A stretch of DNA of 64,000 bases from Bradyrhizobium stylosanthis (GCF_001641335.1 NZ_LVEM01000006.1:310300-374299); one strand, 5' to 3'. Counted from the stretch's first letter, positions 8,059-17,269 are shown. Numbers and translations are program-made. Notes: generated from the letters alone by a model not told the origin.

Positions 8059-9473
8059 CCGCGCACCACGGCCTTCACGTCGGCCTCGCTCTTGGGAACG
8101 GCGGCGAGCTCGGCCAGCGTGATCGGCTTCACCGGCGCGCGCAGCCGGTAGTAACCGATTTCCTGCGGAGTCTTGCCGCGCGCCTGCGCCATCAGCTCGG
8201 TGACGGTGAGGCCGCAGAGCCGGCCCTGGCACGGACCCATGCCGGTGCGACGATAGGCCTTGAGCTGGTTCGGCCCGGTGGCGCCGATCGCGACGGAATC
8301 GAGCACGTCCTTTGCGGTGACCTCCTCGCAGCGGCAGACGATCGTGTCGCCCGAGGGAATGCGGAACTGCGGCGCGGGACGGAACAGCGTGTCGAGGAAC
8401 AGGCGTCCGCGCTCGGCCTTGGCAAGATCGGAGCGGAGCGTCGCCATCGGCGCGAGCTTCGCCGCAGCCGCGGGCGCCAGCGCTTCCACCGCGGCGCGCG
8501 CGGCAATGCGACCGCGGACCACGGCAGCGTTGGCGCCGCCGATACCCGCGCCATCGCCGGCGATTGCGATGCCCGCGACCGATGAGCCACAGCTCGCATC
8601 CAGCACTGGCGACCAGCACAATTGCAGATCGTCCCAGCGATGCTCGATGCCCGCGGACATTGCGAGGTTGACGTTGGGCACGACGCCCTGATGCAGCAAC
8701 AGGAGATCCGCAGGAATGGTGTCGCGCTTGCCGCCGGCGACATAACTGACGCCGGCGAGCTGGCCATCACCGGAGGCCGCAAGCTCGGTAACGCCCGAAA
8801 CGACCTGCACCTTCGCCTTCACCTCGCGCATCATCGACAGGCCCTTGGCAAAATAGGGCGAGGTCAGGAAGGCGAAGGCATGCGGCAGCGCCGCGAAGTA
8901 ATTGCCGCGTTCGGTGGTGTCGAGGATGCGGTCGATACGGCCGCCGAGGCGGAGTATCTGCGCGGCCAGCAGCCAGAGTAGCGGCCCCTGCCCCGCGATG
9001 ACAGTGCGGCCATCAGGCACCAGCGCCGATGACTTCAGCATGGTCTGCGCCGCACCCGCGGTCATCACGCCCGGCAGCGTCCAGCCGGGAATCGGGAACG
9101 GTCGCTCCAGCGCGCCGGTCGCGAGGATCACACGCTTCGCCTTGACGAAGGCCGAGGCGCCGCCGATGGACACGGCGATGTCGAGATTGCGGTCGAGGCT
9201 CCAGACCGTCGCACGGTGAATGACCTCGGCATTGCTCGCGCGCAGCGCCTGCACGAGATCGGCGCCGACCCAATAGTCCGCGCCGAGCTGATTGCGATCG
9301 GTCACGGGTGTAGAAGAGATGGCGCGGAAGACCTGGCCGCCGGGACCGATGTTCTCGTCGAGCAGCAGCGTGGAGAGACCGGCTTCGGCTGAGGTCGCGG
9401 CAGCAGCAAGGCCGGCCGGGCCGGCACCGATCACCACGACGTCATAGTCTTCGCGTTTGGGAGCCACAGTCAT
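8055..9473 (-). CDS. Opine/HcnB-type FAD and 2Fe-2S oxidoreductase alpha subunit
   Basis: 472-residue flavoprotein resembling OoxA, HcnB and the alpha subunit of D-hydroxyproline dehydrogenase. GAGPAGLAA at residues 16-24 binds FAD, ATGALERPFPIPGW and IAGQGPLL mark the pyridine-nucleotide-disulfide-oxidoreductase fold, and IAGDGAGIGG is the second FAD motif. The C-terminal BFD-like domain has CRCEEVT and GPCQGRLCG, four cysteines suited to a 2Fe-2S cluster. Its start overlaps the stop of the 2Fe-2S gamma gene by 4 bp. In this family the alpha subunit passes electrons from the beta subunit's FAD to an acceptor in the membrane. It is part of operon A. Confidence 0.85.
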   Translation of the reverse strand: MTVAPKREDYDVVVIGAGPAGLAAAATSAEAGLSTLLLDENIGPGGQVFRAISSTPVTDRNQLGADYWVGADLVQALRASNAEVIHRATVWSLDRNLDIAVSIGGASAFVKAKRVILATGALERPFPIPGWTLPGVMTAGAAQTMLKSSALVPDGRTVIAGQGPLLWLLAAQILRLGGRIDRILDTTERGNYFAALPHAFAFLTSPYFAKGLSMMREVKAKVQVVSGVTELAASGDGQLAGVSYVAGGKRDTIPADLLLLHQGVVPNVNLAMSAGIEHRWDDLQLCWSPVLDASCGSSVAGIAIAGDGAGIGGANAAVVRGRIAARAAVEALAPAAAAKLAPMATLRSDLAKAERGRLFLDTLFRPAPQFRIPSGDTIVCRCEEVTAKDVLDSVAIGATGPNQLKAYRRTGMGPCQGRLCGLTVTELMAQARGKTPQEIGYYRLRAPVKPITLAELAAVPKSEADVKAVVRG

Positions 9474-9766
9474 CTTCCGATCTCCCGCTTGCCCTTCTGG
9501 ATCTCGACCTGCATGCCCTCGGCGACCGGCACGAGGCAGCCCTGGCGATTGCCGACGCCGTCAATGGTGACGAGACAGTCGAAGCACACGCCCATCATGC
9601 AATAGGGCAGACGCGGCGCGCCGCTCACTGCGGTGGAGCGCCGCGCGTCAACGCCGGACGCCAGCAGCGCGGCGGAAACGGTGTCGCCCTGGCGCGCCGC
9701 GACGGCAACGCCGTCGACGAAGATCTGCACCTGCGGACGTTTGTCCTGTTCGGATCGTCTAAACAT
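9470..9766 (-). CDS. HcnA/OoxC-like 2Fe-2S gamma subunit
   Basis: 98-residue ferredoxin-like subunit. Residues 10-90 hold a beta-grasp fold with cysteines in the pattern C-x4-C-x2-C (YCMMGVCFDC) and a later Cys in GNRQGC, the arrangement for a plant-type 2Fe-2S cluster. This gamma subunit is diagnostic for the HcnABC / opine oxidase / D-hydroxyproline dehydrogenase group. It sits between beta (26 bp upstream) and alpha (4-bp overlap). The ATG at 9766 gives the usual length; a longer open frame upstream overlaps the beta gene and is not credible. Confidence 0.85.
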   Translation of the reverse strand: MFRRSEQDKRPQVQIFVDGVAVAARQGDTVSAALLASGVDARRSTAVSGAPRLPYCMMGVCFDCLVTIDGVGNRQGCLVPVAEGMQVEIQKGKREIGR

Positions 9767-9792
9767 GGGATGCCCCTTGGCTCCTTGAATCT

Positions 9793-10929
9793 CTAGTAGC
9801 CGCTGTTGTTCGCAGCACCGGCGGCGCCAAAACGGCTGGCCGAGAACGCGCCGACCAGCTCGGGCTCGAGCGCGCCCTGCGCCACCATGCGCGCGATTTC
9901 GAACGCGTGGTTCGAGGCCAGCGTCACGCCGGAATGGCAGCAGGCGACGAAGGCGCCGGGATGCGTCTCCGACTGGTCGTAGATTGGAAAGCCGTCCTGC
10001 GGCATGACGCGGATACCGGACCAGCTCCTGACCACGTTGAGCCGCGCCAGATGCGGAAACATGCGCTGCGCGCGATCGGCCATGACGCCGCTGATCGAGG
10101 GCTTCAGGGTGCGATCGTCGAGCTCGTCTTCCTTGCTGTCGCCGATCATGACCGTGCCCTCGTCGGTCTGGCGGATCGTGGTCAGCGGATGCGGCAGGAA
10201 CGGCATGGTGCGCTCGGTCACCACGACCTGGCCGCGGGTCGGGCCCATCGGCGCGTAGAGGCCGACCATCGGCGCCAGCGTCTGGTTGGCATTGCCGGCG
10301 GCCAGCACGATCTTGGCGGCACGAAGCTCGCCCTTCGGCGTGGTCAGGCGGAATTCGCCGCCGCTCTTGCTGATCGCCGAGACCGGACGCTCCGGAAAAT
10401 AGTCGATGCCGAATGCCTTGAAGCCGGTGTGGAAGGCGCGGAACGTGCGCAGTGAATTGACGTGGCCGTCGAGCGGGCAATAGCTGCCGCCGGATACTTC
10501 GGGCCCGATCAGCGGCAGCGCCTTCTTCACTTCCGACGGCCGCAGCATCTCCATCTTGTAGTCGGCCGCACCGGCCTGATTGTGCATGCGCTTGACGAGC
10601 TCGGTGCGCTGGCCGAATTCGCCCTCGCCGAGGGTGAGGTGAAAGCCGCCGTTCTGCTGCAGGGCGACGTCGAGGCCGGTCTGCTGCTTCAGCTCGGAGG
10701 CAAGCCGGCCCCACGCCTGCGAGGCCTGCACGGTCCACACCGTGTAGGCGGGCATGCCGAGCCCCTTGCTCTGCACCCAGACCAGCGCGAAATTCGCGCG
10801 CGAAGCGCGCTTGGTGATGTCGCCTTCGTCGAGCACGGCGACCTTCTTGCCGAGGCGGCCGAGGCCCCAGGCAATCGCGGAGCCGAGCAGTCCGCCGCCG
10901 ACGACGGCGACGTCATAATCTCCTGACAT
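9793..10929 (-). CDS. FAD-dependent amine/amino acid oxidoreductase, beta subunit
   Basis: 378-residue DAO-family flavoprotein. VVGGGLLGSAIAWGLG begins near residue 9, the mid-protein FAD contact is IVLAAGNANQ, and the C-terminal block is GAFVACCHSGVTLASNHAFEIA. The HSGVTLA region is typical of the beta subunits of opine oxidase and D-hydroxyproline dehydrogenase, which oxidise the C-N bond and hand electrons to the gamma/alpha subunits. The gene follows the ABC permease by 8 bp, tying substrate import to oxidation. Octopine, nopaline, D-hydroxyproline and sarcosine-like compounds are all possible; the sequence does not choose between them. Confidence 0.83.
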   Translation of the reverse strand: MSGDYDVAVVGGGLLGSAIAWGLGRLGKKVAVLDEGDITKRASRANFALVWVQSKGLGMPAYTVWTVQASQAWGRLASELKQQTGLDVALQQNGGFHLTLGEGEFGQRTELVKRMHNQAGAADYKMEMLRPSEVKKALPLIGPEVSGGSYCPLDGHVNSLRTFRAFHTGFKAFGIDYFPERPVSAISKSGGEFRLTTPKGELRAAKIVLAAGNANQTLAPMVGLYAPMGPTRGQVVVTERTMPFLPHPLTTIRQTDEGTVMIGDSKEDELDDRTLKPSISGVMADRAQRMFPHLARLNVVRSWSGIRVMPQDGFPIYDQSETHPGAFVACCHSGVTLASNHAFEIARMVAQGALEPELVGAFSASRFGAAGAANNSGY

Positions 10930-10937
10930 AGGTTCTC

Positions 10938-11744
10938 CTATCGCCCCGCGTCGCCCTTGCCGGCGAGCACGCGGTCGAGCCCGTAGAAGCGGTCGAGCAG
11001 AATGAGGGCGGTCATGGTGATCGCGATCACGCAGGCCGAGACCGACGTCACCAGCGGATCGATGTTGTCCTGGATATAAAGGAACATGCGTACCGGCAAC
11101 GTCTCGGTGCCGGGGGCCGCAAGGAAGACGGTCATGGTGAGATCGTCGAAGGACTGGATGAAGGCGAGCGCCCAGCCGCTGATGACGCCGGGCAGGATCA
11201 GCGGCAGCGTCACGCGGCGGAACAGCGTCCAGCCGCCGGCGCCAAGCGAGACCGCGGCCATCTCGACGGTGCGGTCCATGCCGGTTGCCGCCGCCAGCGT
11301 CAGGCGCAGCGCGAACGGAAACACGATGATGACATGCGCGATGATCAGCGCGGCAAAGCTGCCACCGAGCCCGGCCGAGGTGAAGAAGCGCAGGAAAGCG
11401 ATGCCGAGCACGACATGCGGGATCATCAGCGGCGACAGGAACAGCGCCGCCAGCGCATCGCGACCGCGGAAGCGATAGCGCGCGATGGCGAGCGCGGCCG
11501 GCACCGCGAACAGGAGCGCAACGAACGAAGACAGCGCGCCGAGGCCGAGACTGACCCAGAAGGCGTGGATGAATTCGGGATAGTTCGCGATGGTCCTGAA
11601 CCAGCGCAGCGAGAAGCCGTTGGTCGGCAGCGACAGGAAGCCCTCGGGCGTGAAGGCGACGAGACAGACCACCAGGATCGGCGCCACCATGACGATGACG
11701 AAGATGGTGTGGAAGATCAGCGCAAGCGGGCCGTTCCGGCTCAT
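10938..11744 (-). CDS. ABC transporter permease, PotC-like
   Basis: Inner-membrane permease of 268 residues with about six transmembrane helices and a binding-protein-dependent transport EAA loop (EMAAVSLGAGGWTLFRRVTLPLILPG). It pairs with the PotB-like permease, whose stop it overlaps by 4 bp. Helices include FHTIFVIVMVAPILVVCLVA at the N-terminus. The set belongs to the spermidine/putrescine/Fe/opine importer class. Its close coupling to flavin oxidase genes suggests import of the amine or opine that they oxidise. Confidence 0.88.
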   Translation of the reverse strand: MSRNGPLALIFHTIFVIVMVAPILVVCLVAFTPEGFLSLPTNGFSLRWFRTIANYPEFIHAFWVSLGLGALSSFVALLFAVPAALAIARYRFRGRDALAALFLSPLMIPHVVLGIAFLRFFTSAGLGGSFAALIIAHVIIVFPFALRLTLAAATGMDRTVEMAAVSLGAGGWTLFRRVTLPLILPGVISGWALAFIQSFDDLTMTVFLAAPGTETLPVRMFLYIQDNIDPLVTSVSACVIAITMTALILLDRFYGLDRVLAGKGDAGR

Positions 11745-12616
11745 CGGAACACCTCCGCGTAGCGCCGCTCGATCAGCGCGTTGCTGCCGACGACGATCAG
11801 GACAAGGGCGACCAGCAGCAGCGTCGCGACGGCGGCGCCCAGCGGCCAGTTCAGCGTGTTGAGGAACTCGTCATAGGCGAGCGTCGCCGCGACCTTGAGC
11901 CGGCGGCCGCCGATGATCGCAGGCGTCGCAAAGGCGCTGGCCGAGAGCGAGAACACGATGATCGCGCCCGACAGCACGCCCGGCATGATCTGCGGCACGA
12001 TGATGCGGCGGATGATGGTTGCGGGCCCCGCGCCGAGCGACATCGCGGCATTCTCGATCTGCGGATCGAGCCGCTGCAGCGCCGCCCACACCGACAACAC
12101 CATGAACGGCATCATGACGTGCGCGAGCGCGACGACCATGCCGGTTTCGGTGAACATGAAGGGGATGGGGTAGCGCATCACGCCGAGCGACATCAGCAGC
12201 TTGTTGACGAGGCCGTTGTTGCCGCCGAACAGCAGCGCCCAGCCGAGCGTGCGCGCGACGACCGAGATCAAGAGCGGGCCGAGGATCACCAGAAGGAAAA
12301 AACTCTTCCAGCGGCCGCTCATGCGGTTGAGGATGTAGGCTTCGGGCGCGCCCAGCAACGCGGTGAGCAGCGTGGTCAGGATCGCGATCCGAAACGTCCG
12401 CCAGAACATCTCGGCGTAATAGGGATCGGTCGCGATCTCGTGCCAGTTCTTGAGGATGAAGACGGGCTCGATGCCCTTGTACTGGCCCCAATCGTGGAAC
12501 GACAGCATCACCGTCATCGCCAGCGGAATCAGCAGCACGCCGACGAACAGCATCAAGGCGGGCGCCGTCAGCGCCCACGGCGCACGCGCGCTGCGCTCCT
12601 CGGCGGCCATGCTCAT
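11741..12616 (-). CDS. ABC transporter permease, PotB-like
   Basis: 291-residue inner-membrane permease with six predicted helices and the EAA motif (NAAMSLGAGPATIIRRIIVPQ). It overlaps both neighbours by 4 bp (ATGA). Two ATGs are possible, at 12616 and 12610; the first gives the coupling overlap with the ATPase stop at 12613. It forms the transport channel with the PotC-like protein. Confidence 0.88.
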   Translation of the reverse strand: MSMAAEERSARAPWALTAPALMLFVGVLLIPLAMTVMLSFHDWGQYKGIEPVFILKNWHEIATDPYYAEMFWRTFRIAILTTLLTALLGAPEAYILNRMSGRWKSFFLLVILGPLLISVVARTLGWALLFGGNNGLVNKLLMSLGVMRYPIPFMFTETGMVVALAHVMMPFMVLSVWAALQRLDPQIENAAMSLGAGPATIIRRIIVPQIMPGVLSGAIIVFSLSASAFATPAIIGGRRLKVAATLAYDEFLNTLNWPLGAAVATLLLVALVLIVVGSNALIERRYAEVFR

Positions 12617-13653
12617 GCGACGGCCCTCGCGCGCACGCTCATGTCCTCGGGCCGCCAGGCGAGACGAACCGCATCACCTTCGGCCGGCTGCGCCTGTCCG
12701 TCGTTCTGGCGGATCACGATCGCCGGGCCGCATTCGCTGTCGCACTGGAACAGCCAGTGATTGCCCTGGAAGATGCGGGTGACGATTTTTGCGCTGAGGC
12801 CGGCGTCGCCGAAGCCAATGCGCTCAGGGCGAATGCTGACGGTCACGGCGCCGTTCAGGCCAGCCGGCGCCGGCGCACTCCAGGAGCCGGCCACCAGCCG
12901 TGCCGGCGTCGCGGTCCGATCGATCGCGCCGGCAAAGTCGTTGGTCTTGCCGAGGAATTGCGAGACGAAGGCCGAGGCCGGCCGTTCATACGTCTCCTGC
13001 GGCGTGCCGATCTGTTCGATCTTGCCCTGGCTCATCACCACGATGCGGTCCGACAGCGACATCGCCTCGCTCTGGTCGTGGGTGACGAGGATCGTGGTGG
13101 TGCCGATGGTGCGCTGGATCTGGCGCAGCTCGATCTGCATCTCCTCGCGCAGCTTGGCGTCGAGGTTCGACAGCGGCTCGTCGAGCAGGAGCACGCTCGG
13201 CTTGATCACCAGCGCCCGCGCCAGCGCCACGCGCTGCTGCTGGCCGCCGGACATGCGGCGCGGATGGCGGTCCTCGTAGCCGGCGAGACCCACCATCGCG
13301 AGCGCGGCACGGACGCGCTCGGCACGTTCGCCGCGCGCCACGTTGCGCATTTCCAGGCCGAAGGCGACGTTCTCCGCCGCCGTCATGTGCGGAAACAGCG
13401 CATAGCTCTGGAACACGATCCCAAGCCCGCGCTTGGCCGGATGAATCGCGGTCAGGTCCTTGCCCTCGAGGCGGATCGCGCCGCGGGTGGGATCGAGGAA
13501 GCCCGCGATCATCTGCAGCGTCGTGGTCTTGCCGCAGCCGGACGGGCCAAGGAAGGAGATGAACTCCCCCTTCCCCACCGACAGGCTGAAGTCGTCGACC
13601 ACAGTCTGCGCGCCGAACTGTTTTGCGACCCGGTCGAGCTCGAGATAGGCCAT
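12613..13653 (-). CDS. ABC transporter ATP-binding protein, PotA-like
   Basis: 346-residue ATPase that powers the PotB/PotC-like channel. Walker A is GPSGCGKTT, the signature is MSGGQQQRVALARAL, Walker B is VLLLDEPLSNLD, and the switch His is in LVTHDQSEAMSLSD. A TOBE regulatory domain fills the last 90 residues, including VSIRPERI. The ATG at 13653 starts directly at the family N-terminus (YLELDRVAKQFG); the longer open frame upstream runs into the binding-protein gene. It lies 23 bp after the binding-protein stop. Confidence 0.92.
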   Translation of the reverse strand: MAYLELDRVAKQFGAQTVVDDFSLSVGKGEFISFLGPSGCGKTTTLQMIAGFLDPTRGAIRLEGKDLTAIHPAKRGLGIVFQSYALFPHMTAAENVAFGLEMRNVARGERAERVRAALAMVGLAGYEDRHPRRMSGGQQQRVALARALVIKPSVLLLDEPLSNLDAKLREEMQIELRQIQRTIGTTTILVTHDQSEAMSLSDRIVVMSQGKIEQIGTPQETYERPASAFVSQFLGKTNDFAGAIDRTATPARLVAGSWSAPAPAGLNGAVTVSIRPERIGFGDAGLSAKIVTRIFQGNHWLFQCDSECGPAIVIRQNDGQAQPAEGDAVRLAWRPEDMSVRARAVA

Positions 13654-13676
13654 GACGCTGTCTCCGCTGCGACCGA

Positions 13677-14714
13677 TCAGCGTTCGACCTCGCGATTCCA
13701 GCGCTTGGTCCACTCCTCGCGCTTCTCGTTGATGACGGTCCAGTCCGGATTGTAGAGCTTCGCCGCGCGCTCGCCGATCGGCGCCATCTTGCCGAGCTCC
13801 GGCGGGATCACCAGCGATTTCAGCACCGGGCCGTAACCATAGTCCTTCAGCATGACGAGCTGGATCTTCGGGTCGAGCAGCATCTTCACGAAGCTCGAGG
13901 CCAGCGGCGAAGCGTTCGGCTTGGTGATCGGACAGGCCGTCGTCAGCAGCGTCGCCGCGCCTTCCTTCGGATAGACGAAGTCGACCGGGAAACCGGTATT
14001 GGCAAAGCTCTGCACGCGGCCGGTGCCCCACACCGCGATCACCGCCTGGCCGGACTGGAACAGCTCGGTCATCTTGCCCGGCGACGGCTCATAGGCGAGC
14101 ACGTTCGGATTGATCTGTTCCTTGAAGATCTTGAAGCCGGAATCGACGTTGGTCTCGCCGCCGCCGTTCATCTTCGACAGCATCACCAGCGCTTCGAGGC
14201 CGTACGTATTGTTGATCGGCGGGATCACGAGCTGCTTGGCGTATTTCGTGTCCTTCAGGTCGTTCCACGAGGTCGGCGGCGCCCAGCCTTTCTCCTTGAA
14301 CACCTTGGTGTTGTACATCAGGCCCGTGGCGACAATGCCGATCGCAACGGCGCGATCGTCCTTGAAGCGCGCGGTAGTGTAGAGATCGGCCTCCGGCAGT
14401 CCCTCGAGCTTGCCGCAGAAGCCAAGCTGGATCGCCTGATACATCGGGCCGTCGTCGACGATGGCGACGTCGATCTGCTGGTTGCCCTTCTGCGCCTGAA
14501 GCTTCGCCAACGTGTCGGTGGAGTTGCCGGCGACGTACTCGACCTTGACGCCGTTCTCCTTCTCGAAGGCCGGGATCACCTCGTCACGGATCGTCTTCTC
14601 GAACGAGCCGCCGTAGCCGGCGACATAGAGCGTCTTTTGCTGGGCCGAGGCGACCGAGGGGACGGCGATGAGCGCTGCAATGCTGACCGCGGTCAGAAGG
14701 CGAAAAGTCTTCAT
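13677..14714 (-). CDS. Periplasmic substrate-binding protein, PotD-like
   Basis: 345-residue extracellular solute-binding protein, first gene of operon A. A Sec signal peptide (MKTFRLLTAVSIAALIA, cleavage after ASA near residue 24) is followed by LYVAGYGGSFEKTIRDEV, a start typical of PotD/spermidine and opine-binding families. The ATG at 14714 has GGAG about 12 nt upstream and is chosen over a longer non-homologous frame. The divergent LysR gene begins 274 bp away. Ligand is unknown; polyamines, opines or an amino-acid derivative fit the family. Confidence 0.88.
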   Translation of the reverse strand: MKTFRLLTAVSIAALIAVPSVASAQQKTLYVAGYGGSFEKTIRDEVIPAFEKENGVKVEYVAGNSTDTLAKLQAQKGNQQIDVAIVDDGPMYQAIQLGFCGKLEGLPEADLYTTARFKDDRAVAIGIVATGLMYNTKVFKEKGWAPPTSWNDLKDTKYAKQLVIPPINNTYGLEALVMLSKMNGGGETNVDSGFKIFKEQINPNVLAYEPSPGKMTELFQSGQAVIAVWGTGRVQSFANTGFPVDFVYPKEGAATLLTTACPITKPNASPLASSFVKMLLDPKIQLVMLKDYGYGPVLKSLVIPPELGKMAPIGERAAKLYNPDWTVINEKREEWTKRWNREVER

Positions 14715-14829
14715 GTGGACCGATCTCCAATACCGGAATGAGGTGACGTGCCGACGAGTCTCGCAGGCTGAAGCGCCTGCCGCATTCCCTTCCGCGCCAA
14801 TCCGCGTCCGATCAGGGCTCCGGCCCCCA

Positions 14830-14881
14830 TTCGGCGGATTTTGGCGCGATCTGGAGGTTTGAACCCCTCCAATCTGCCGAA
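14830..14881. promoter_or_regulatory. Nested inverted repeats between operon A and its LysR gene
   Basis: TTCGGCGGATT (14830-14840) faces AATCTGCCGAA (14871-14881), 11-nt arms with one mismatch. Inside them TGGAGG (14852-14857) faces CCTCCA (14866-14871). The element is centred in the 274-bp divergent region, a plausible LysR-type operator with recognition and activation sites. The rest of the gap shows nothing recognisable. Confidence 0.45.
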
Positions 14882-14988
14882 AAAGCGGGCTGTCTCCAGT
14901 CCTGATGAAAAAGATCGCAACGTATACTTCCATCGTCCAATGAATAATGGCACCCTCTGCATGCCAAAATGTTATGGATGAAAAGGGT

Positions 14989-15906
14989 ATGGCGCGGATC
15001 AATTCGCGGCAGGTCGAGGCCTTCCGGGCGATGATGCTGACCGGCAGCGTCACCGAAGCGGCCAAGCTCATGGCGGTGACGCAGCCGGCGGTCAGCCGGT
15101 TGCTGCGTGACTTCCAGGCGCTGTTGAAGACCGAGCTGTTCGAGCGGCGTGGCACCGGCCTGGTGCCGACCGCGGCGGCGATGGCGCTCTATACCGAAGT
15201 GGAGCGTTCCTTTGTCGGCCTCGAACGCATCACCGCCGCAGCAGAGGAAATCCGCGGCCGCCGCACCGGCTCGCTGCGAATTGCGGCGCTGCCTGCACTG
15301 TCGAACGGCTATTTGCCGCGCCTCACGGGTCACTTCCTGAAGGAGCGACCGAACCTCAACCTGGCCTTCTTCGGCGTGATCTCGCCGATCGTGGTCGACT
15401 GGGTGTTGAACAATCAGTGCGACGTCGGCTTCGCCGAGGTGCCGATCGCACATTCCGGCCTGCCGAGCATGAAATTGCCCGCACCCGCCCGTGTCGCGGT
15501 GCTGCCGACAGGTCATCGCCTCACTGAGAAGGAGGTGCTGGAGCCACGCGATTTCGAGGGCGAGACGTTCATCTCGCTGTCGGCGGGGTCGTCGAGCCGG
15601 CACCTCGTTGACCAGATCTTCCATCGCCACGATGTCCGCCGCGTGCTGCGGGTGGAGACCGCGCTATCCGAGATCATGTGCGGAATGGTGTCGTCAGGGC
15701 TCGGCGTCGCGATCTGCGATCCCTTCACCGCGCAGGAATTCTCGACCCGCGGCGTCGTCGTGCGCCGATTCCTGCCGCGCATCGACTTCGAATTCTCCGC
15801 CGTCTTTCCGGCGCAGCGCAGTCCTTCGCCGGTGGCGCTGGATCTCGTCGAGACCATGCGCAAATCGCTCGCCGCATTCGACGAGGAGCCGACGCTCAGC
15901 CGTTGA
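14989..15906 (+). CDS. LysR-family transcriptional regulator (operon A side)
   Basis: 305-residue LysR regulator. The N-terminal winged HTH spans about residues 3-62, with the TEAAKLMAVTQPAVSRLLRD helix-turn-helix, followed by a linker helix and a periplasmic-binding-like effector domain (RIAALPALSNGYLP onward). It is divergent from the PotD-like gene, so it likely controls operon A. It converges on the amidohydrolase gene of operon B, whose 3' end overlaps its own by 11 bp. The ATG at 14989 is favoured by alignment to family N-termini, and the ATG at 14974 remains possible. The effector is probably the transported substrate. Confidence 0.9.
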   Translation: MARINSRQVEAFRAMMLTGSVTEAAKLMAVTQPAVSRLLRDFQALLKTELFERRGTGLVPTAAAMALYTEVERSFVGLERITAAAEEIRGRRTGSLRIAALPALSNGYLPRLTGHFLKERPNLNLAFFGVISPIVVDWVLNNQCDVGFAEVPIAHSGLPSMKLPAPARVAVLPTGHRLTEKEVLEPRDFEGETFISLSAGSSSRHLVDQIFHRHDVRRVLRVETALSEIMCGMVSSGLGVAICDPFTAQEFSTRGVVVRRFLPRIDFEFSAVFPAQRSPSPVALDLVETMRKSLAAFDEEPTLSR

Positions 15907-17269
15907 ACGCCGCCTGCGCCTCCGGCAGGTCCCAGATCTTGCCGATCGCGGCGCTGCCGGCTGCGGTGATCGCCGCTTCGTCCGCACCGAGATAGCGCCC
16001 CTCATCGACCAGCACGCGTCCGTCGACCACGACCTGGTCGATGTTGGCGCGGTTGGCGAGCGCGATCAGGGCGCGGCGCGGGTCGAACAGCGGCTGGAGA
16101 TGCGGATGGGTGAGATCGACCACGGTGAGATCGGCGGTCGCACCCGGCTCGATACGGCCGAGATCCGGACGCTTGATGACATCGGCCGCAATGGCCGTGT
16201 TCGCCTCGATCAATTCGGGTGAGTTCGCGACGTCGGGGCGCGCCGAAGTAACCTTGGAGATCAGCGAGGCCGCGTTGAGCTCGCCGAGCAGATCCATGTT
16301 GTAGCCATCGGTGCCGACGACGGTGCGGACGCCGTGCTCGGCGAACCGGCTGAACGCCGCGGTGACGCCGGCGCGCGCGAACACGCGCGGGCAATTGAGC
16401 ACGGTCATGCCGCGCGCGGCCATCAGCTTGAGATCGTCATCACTGCTGAACATGCAATGCGCCGCCATGAGATCCGGCGCGAGCAGGCCGAGCCAATCCA
16501 GATACTCTGCCGGCGTGCGGCCGCCATAGCGCTTGCCGATGGTCTCGACCTCGGCGCGGCTCTGCGCCATGTGCGTCGTGATGGGCACGCCGAGCTCGCG
16601 CGCCCGCGTGGCGCAGGCTTTGAGCAGATCAGGGCCGCAGGTGTCGGTGGCATGCGGGCTCATGGCGAGGCTGATGCGGCCGTCGCCGCGATTATTCCAG
16701 CGCTGATAGAGCGCATCCCACGTCGCCATGTCGGCGGCGCCGTCGTCGCCGGAATAGCGCACCACGCCGTCCGGACCAGCCTTGGCATCGGAGGTCGAGA
16801 ACAGATAGGGCGCGCCGTAGAAGCGGATGCCCATCTCTTCCGCCGCGTCGAACATTTCGGGGATCGAATTGCGGAACGGCTCCATCACCGTGGTGGCACC
16901 GCCCTTGAGGAGCTGGAGGATGCCGAGCCGCGCGACGGCCATGCGCTCCTCCGCCGACAGGATGTCGGCGCCACGCTTGGTCAGCGGCAGCAGCACCGTG
17001 TAGACGATGCTCTGGTTGTTCTTGCGGCCGTTGCCGTCCTCGGTGTGGCTGCGCGCCACCGCCTCCGAGAAGCAGTGATTGTGCAGGTTCAGAAGGCCCG
17101 GCAGCACGAAGCGGCCGGGACGATCATAGACCGCGTCGGCGCGCGGCTTGTCGCGCGTGACGGCCGCGATCCGCTTGCCTTCGACCAGGACCCAATGGTC
17201 GCGCAGTACGTCCTGCGCGCCGTCTTTGCGTGACAGCACATAGCTGCCGAAGATTGCTGTGGTGCTCAT
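15896..17269 (-). CDS. Amidohydrolase, AtzB/TrzA/cytosine-deaminase-like
   Basis: 457-residue metal-dependent hydrolase of the amidohydrolase superfamily. The metal-binding HxH is in LLNLHNHCFSE near residue 61, further ligands are His in ITTHMAQSRAE and AAHCMF, and the catalytic Asp is in VVGTDGYNMDL. The C-terminal strand returns to the small beta-sandwich (GATADLTVVDL). This pattern matches deaminases and triazine hydrolases rather than classical hydantoinases, which carry a carboxylated-lysine site. It is the last gene of operon B, overlapping the preceding stop by 4 bp. It may deaminate or open a ring in the operon's substrate. Confidence 0.85.
   Translation of the reverse strand: MSTTAIFGSYVLSRKDGAQDVLRDHWVLVEGKRIAAVTRDKPRADAVYDRPGRFVLPGLLNLHNHCFSEAVARSHTEDGNGRKNNQSIVYTVLLPLTKRGADILSAEERMAVARLGILQLLKGGATTVMEPFRNSIPEMFDAAEEMGIRFYGAPYLFSTSDAKAGPDGVVRYSGDDGAADMATWDALYQRWNNRGDGRISLAMSPHATDTCGPDLLKACATRARELGVPITTHMAQSRAEVETIGKRYGGRTPAEYLDWLGLLAPDLMAAHCMFSSDDDLKLMAARGMTVLNCPRVFARAGVTAAFSRFAEHGVRTVVGTDGYNMDLLGELNAASLISKVTSARPDVANSPELIEANTAIAADVIKRPDLGRIEPGATADLTVVDLTHPHLQPLFDPRRALIALANRANIDQVVVDGRVLVDEGRYLGADEAAITAAGSAAIGKIWDLPEAQAAFNG

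Noticed and set aside
15896..17269. Classical D-hydantoinase/dihydropyrimidinase call for the amidohydrolase
   Set aside because: The HxH motif context NLHNHC and the GTDGYNMDL Asp fit the AtzB/TrzA/deaminase branch, and no carboxylated-lysine motif is seen.
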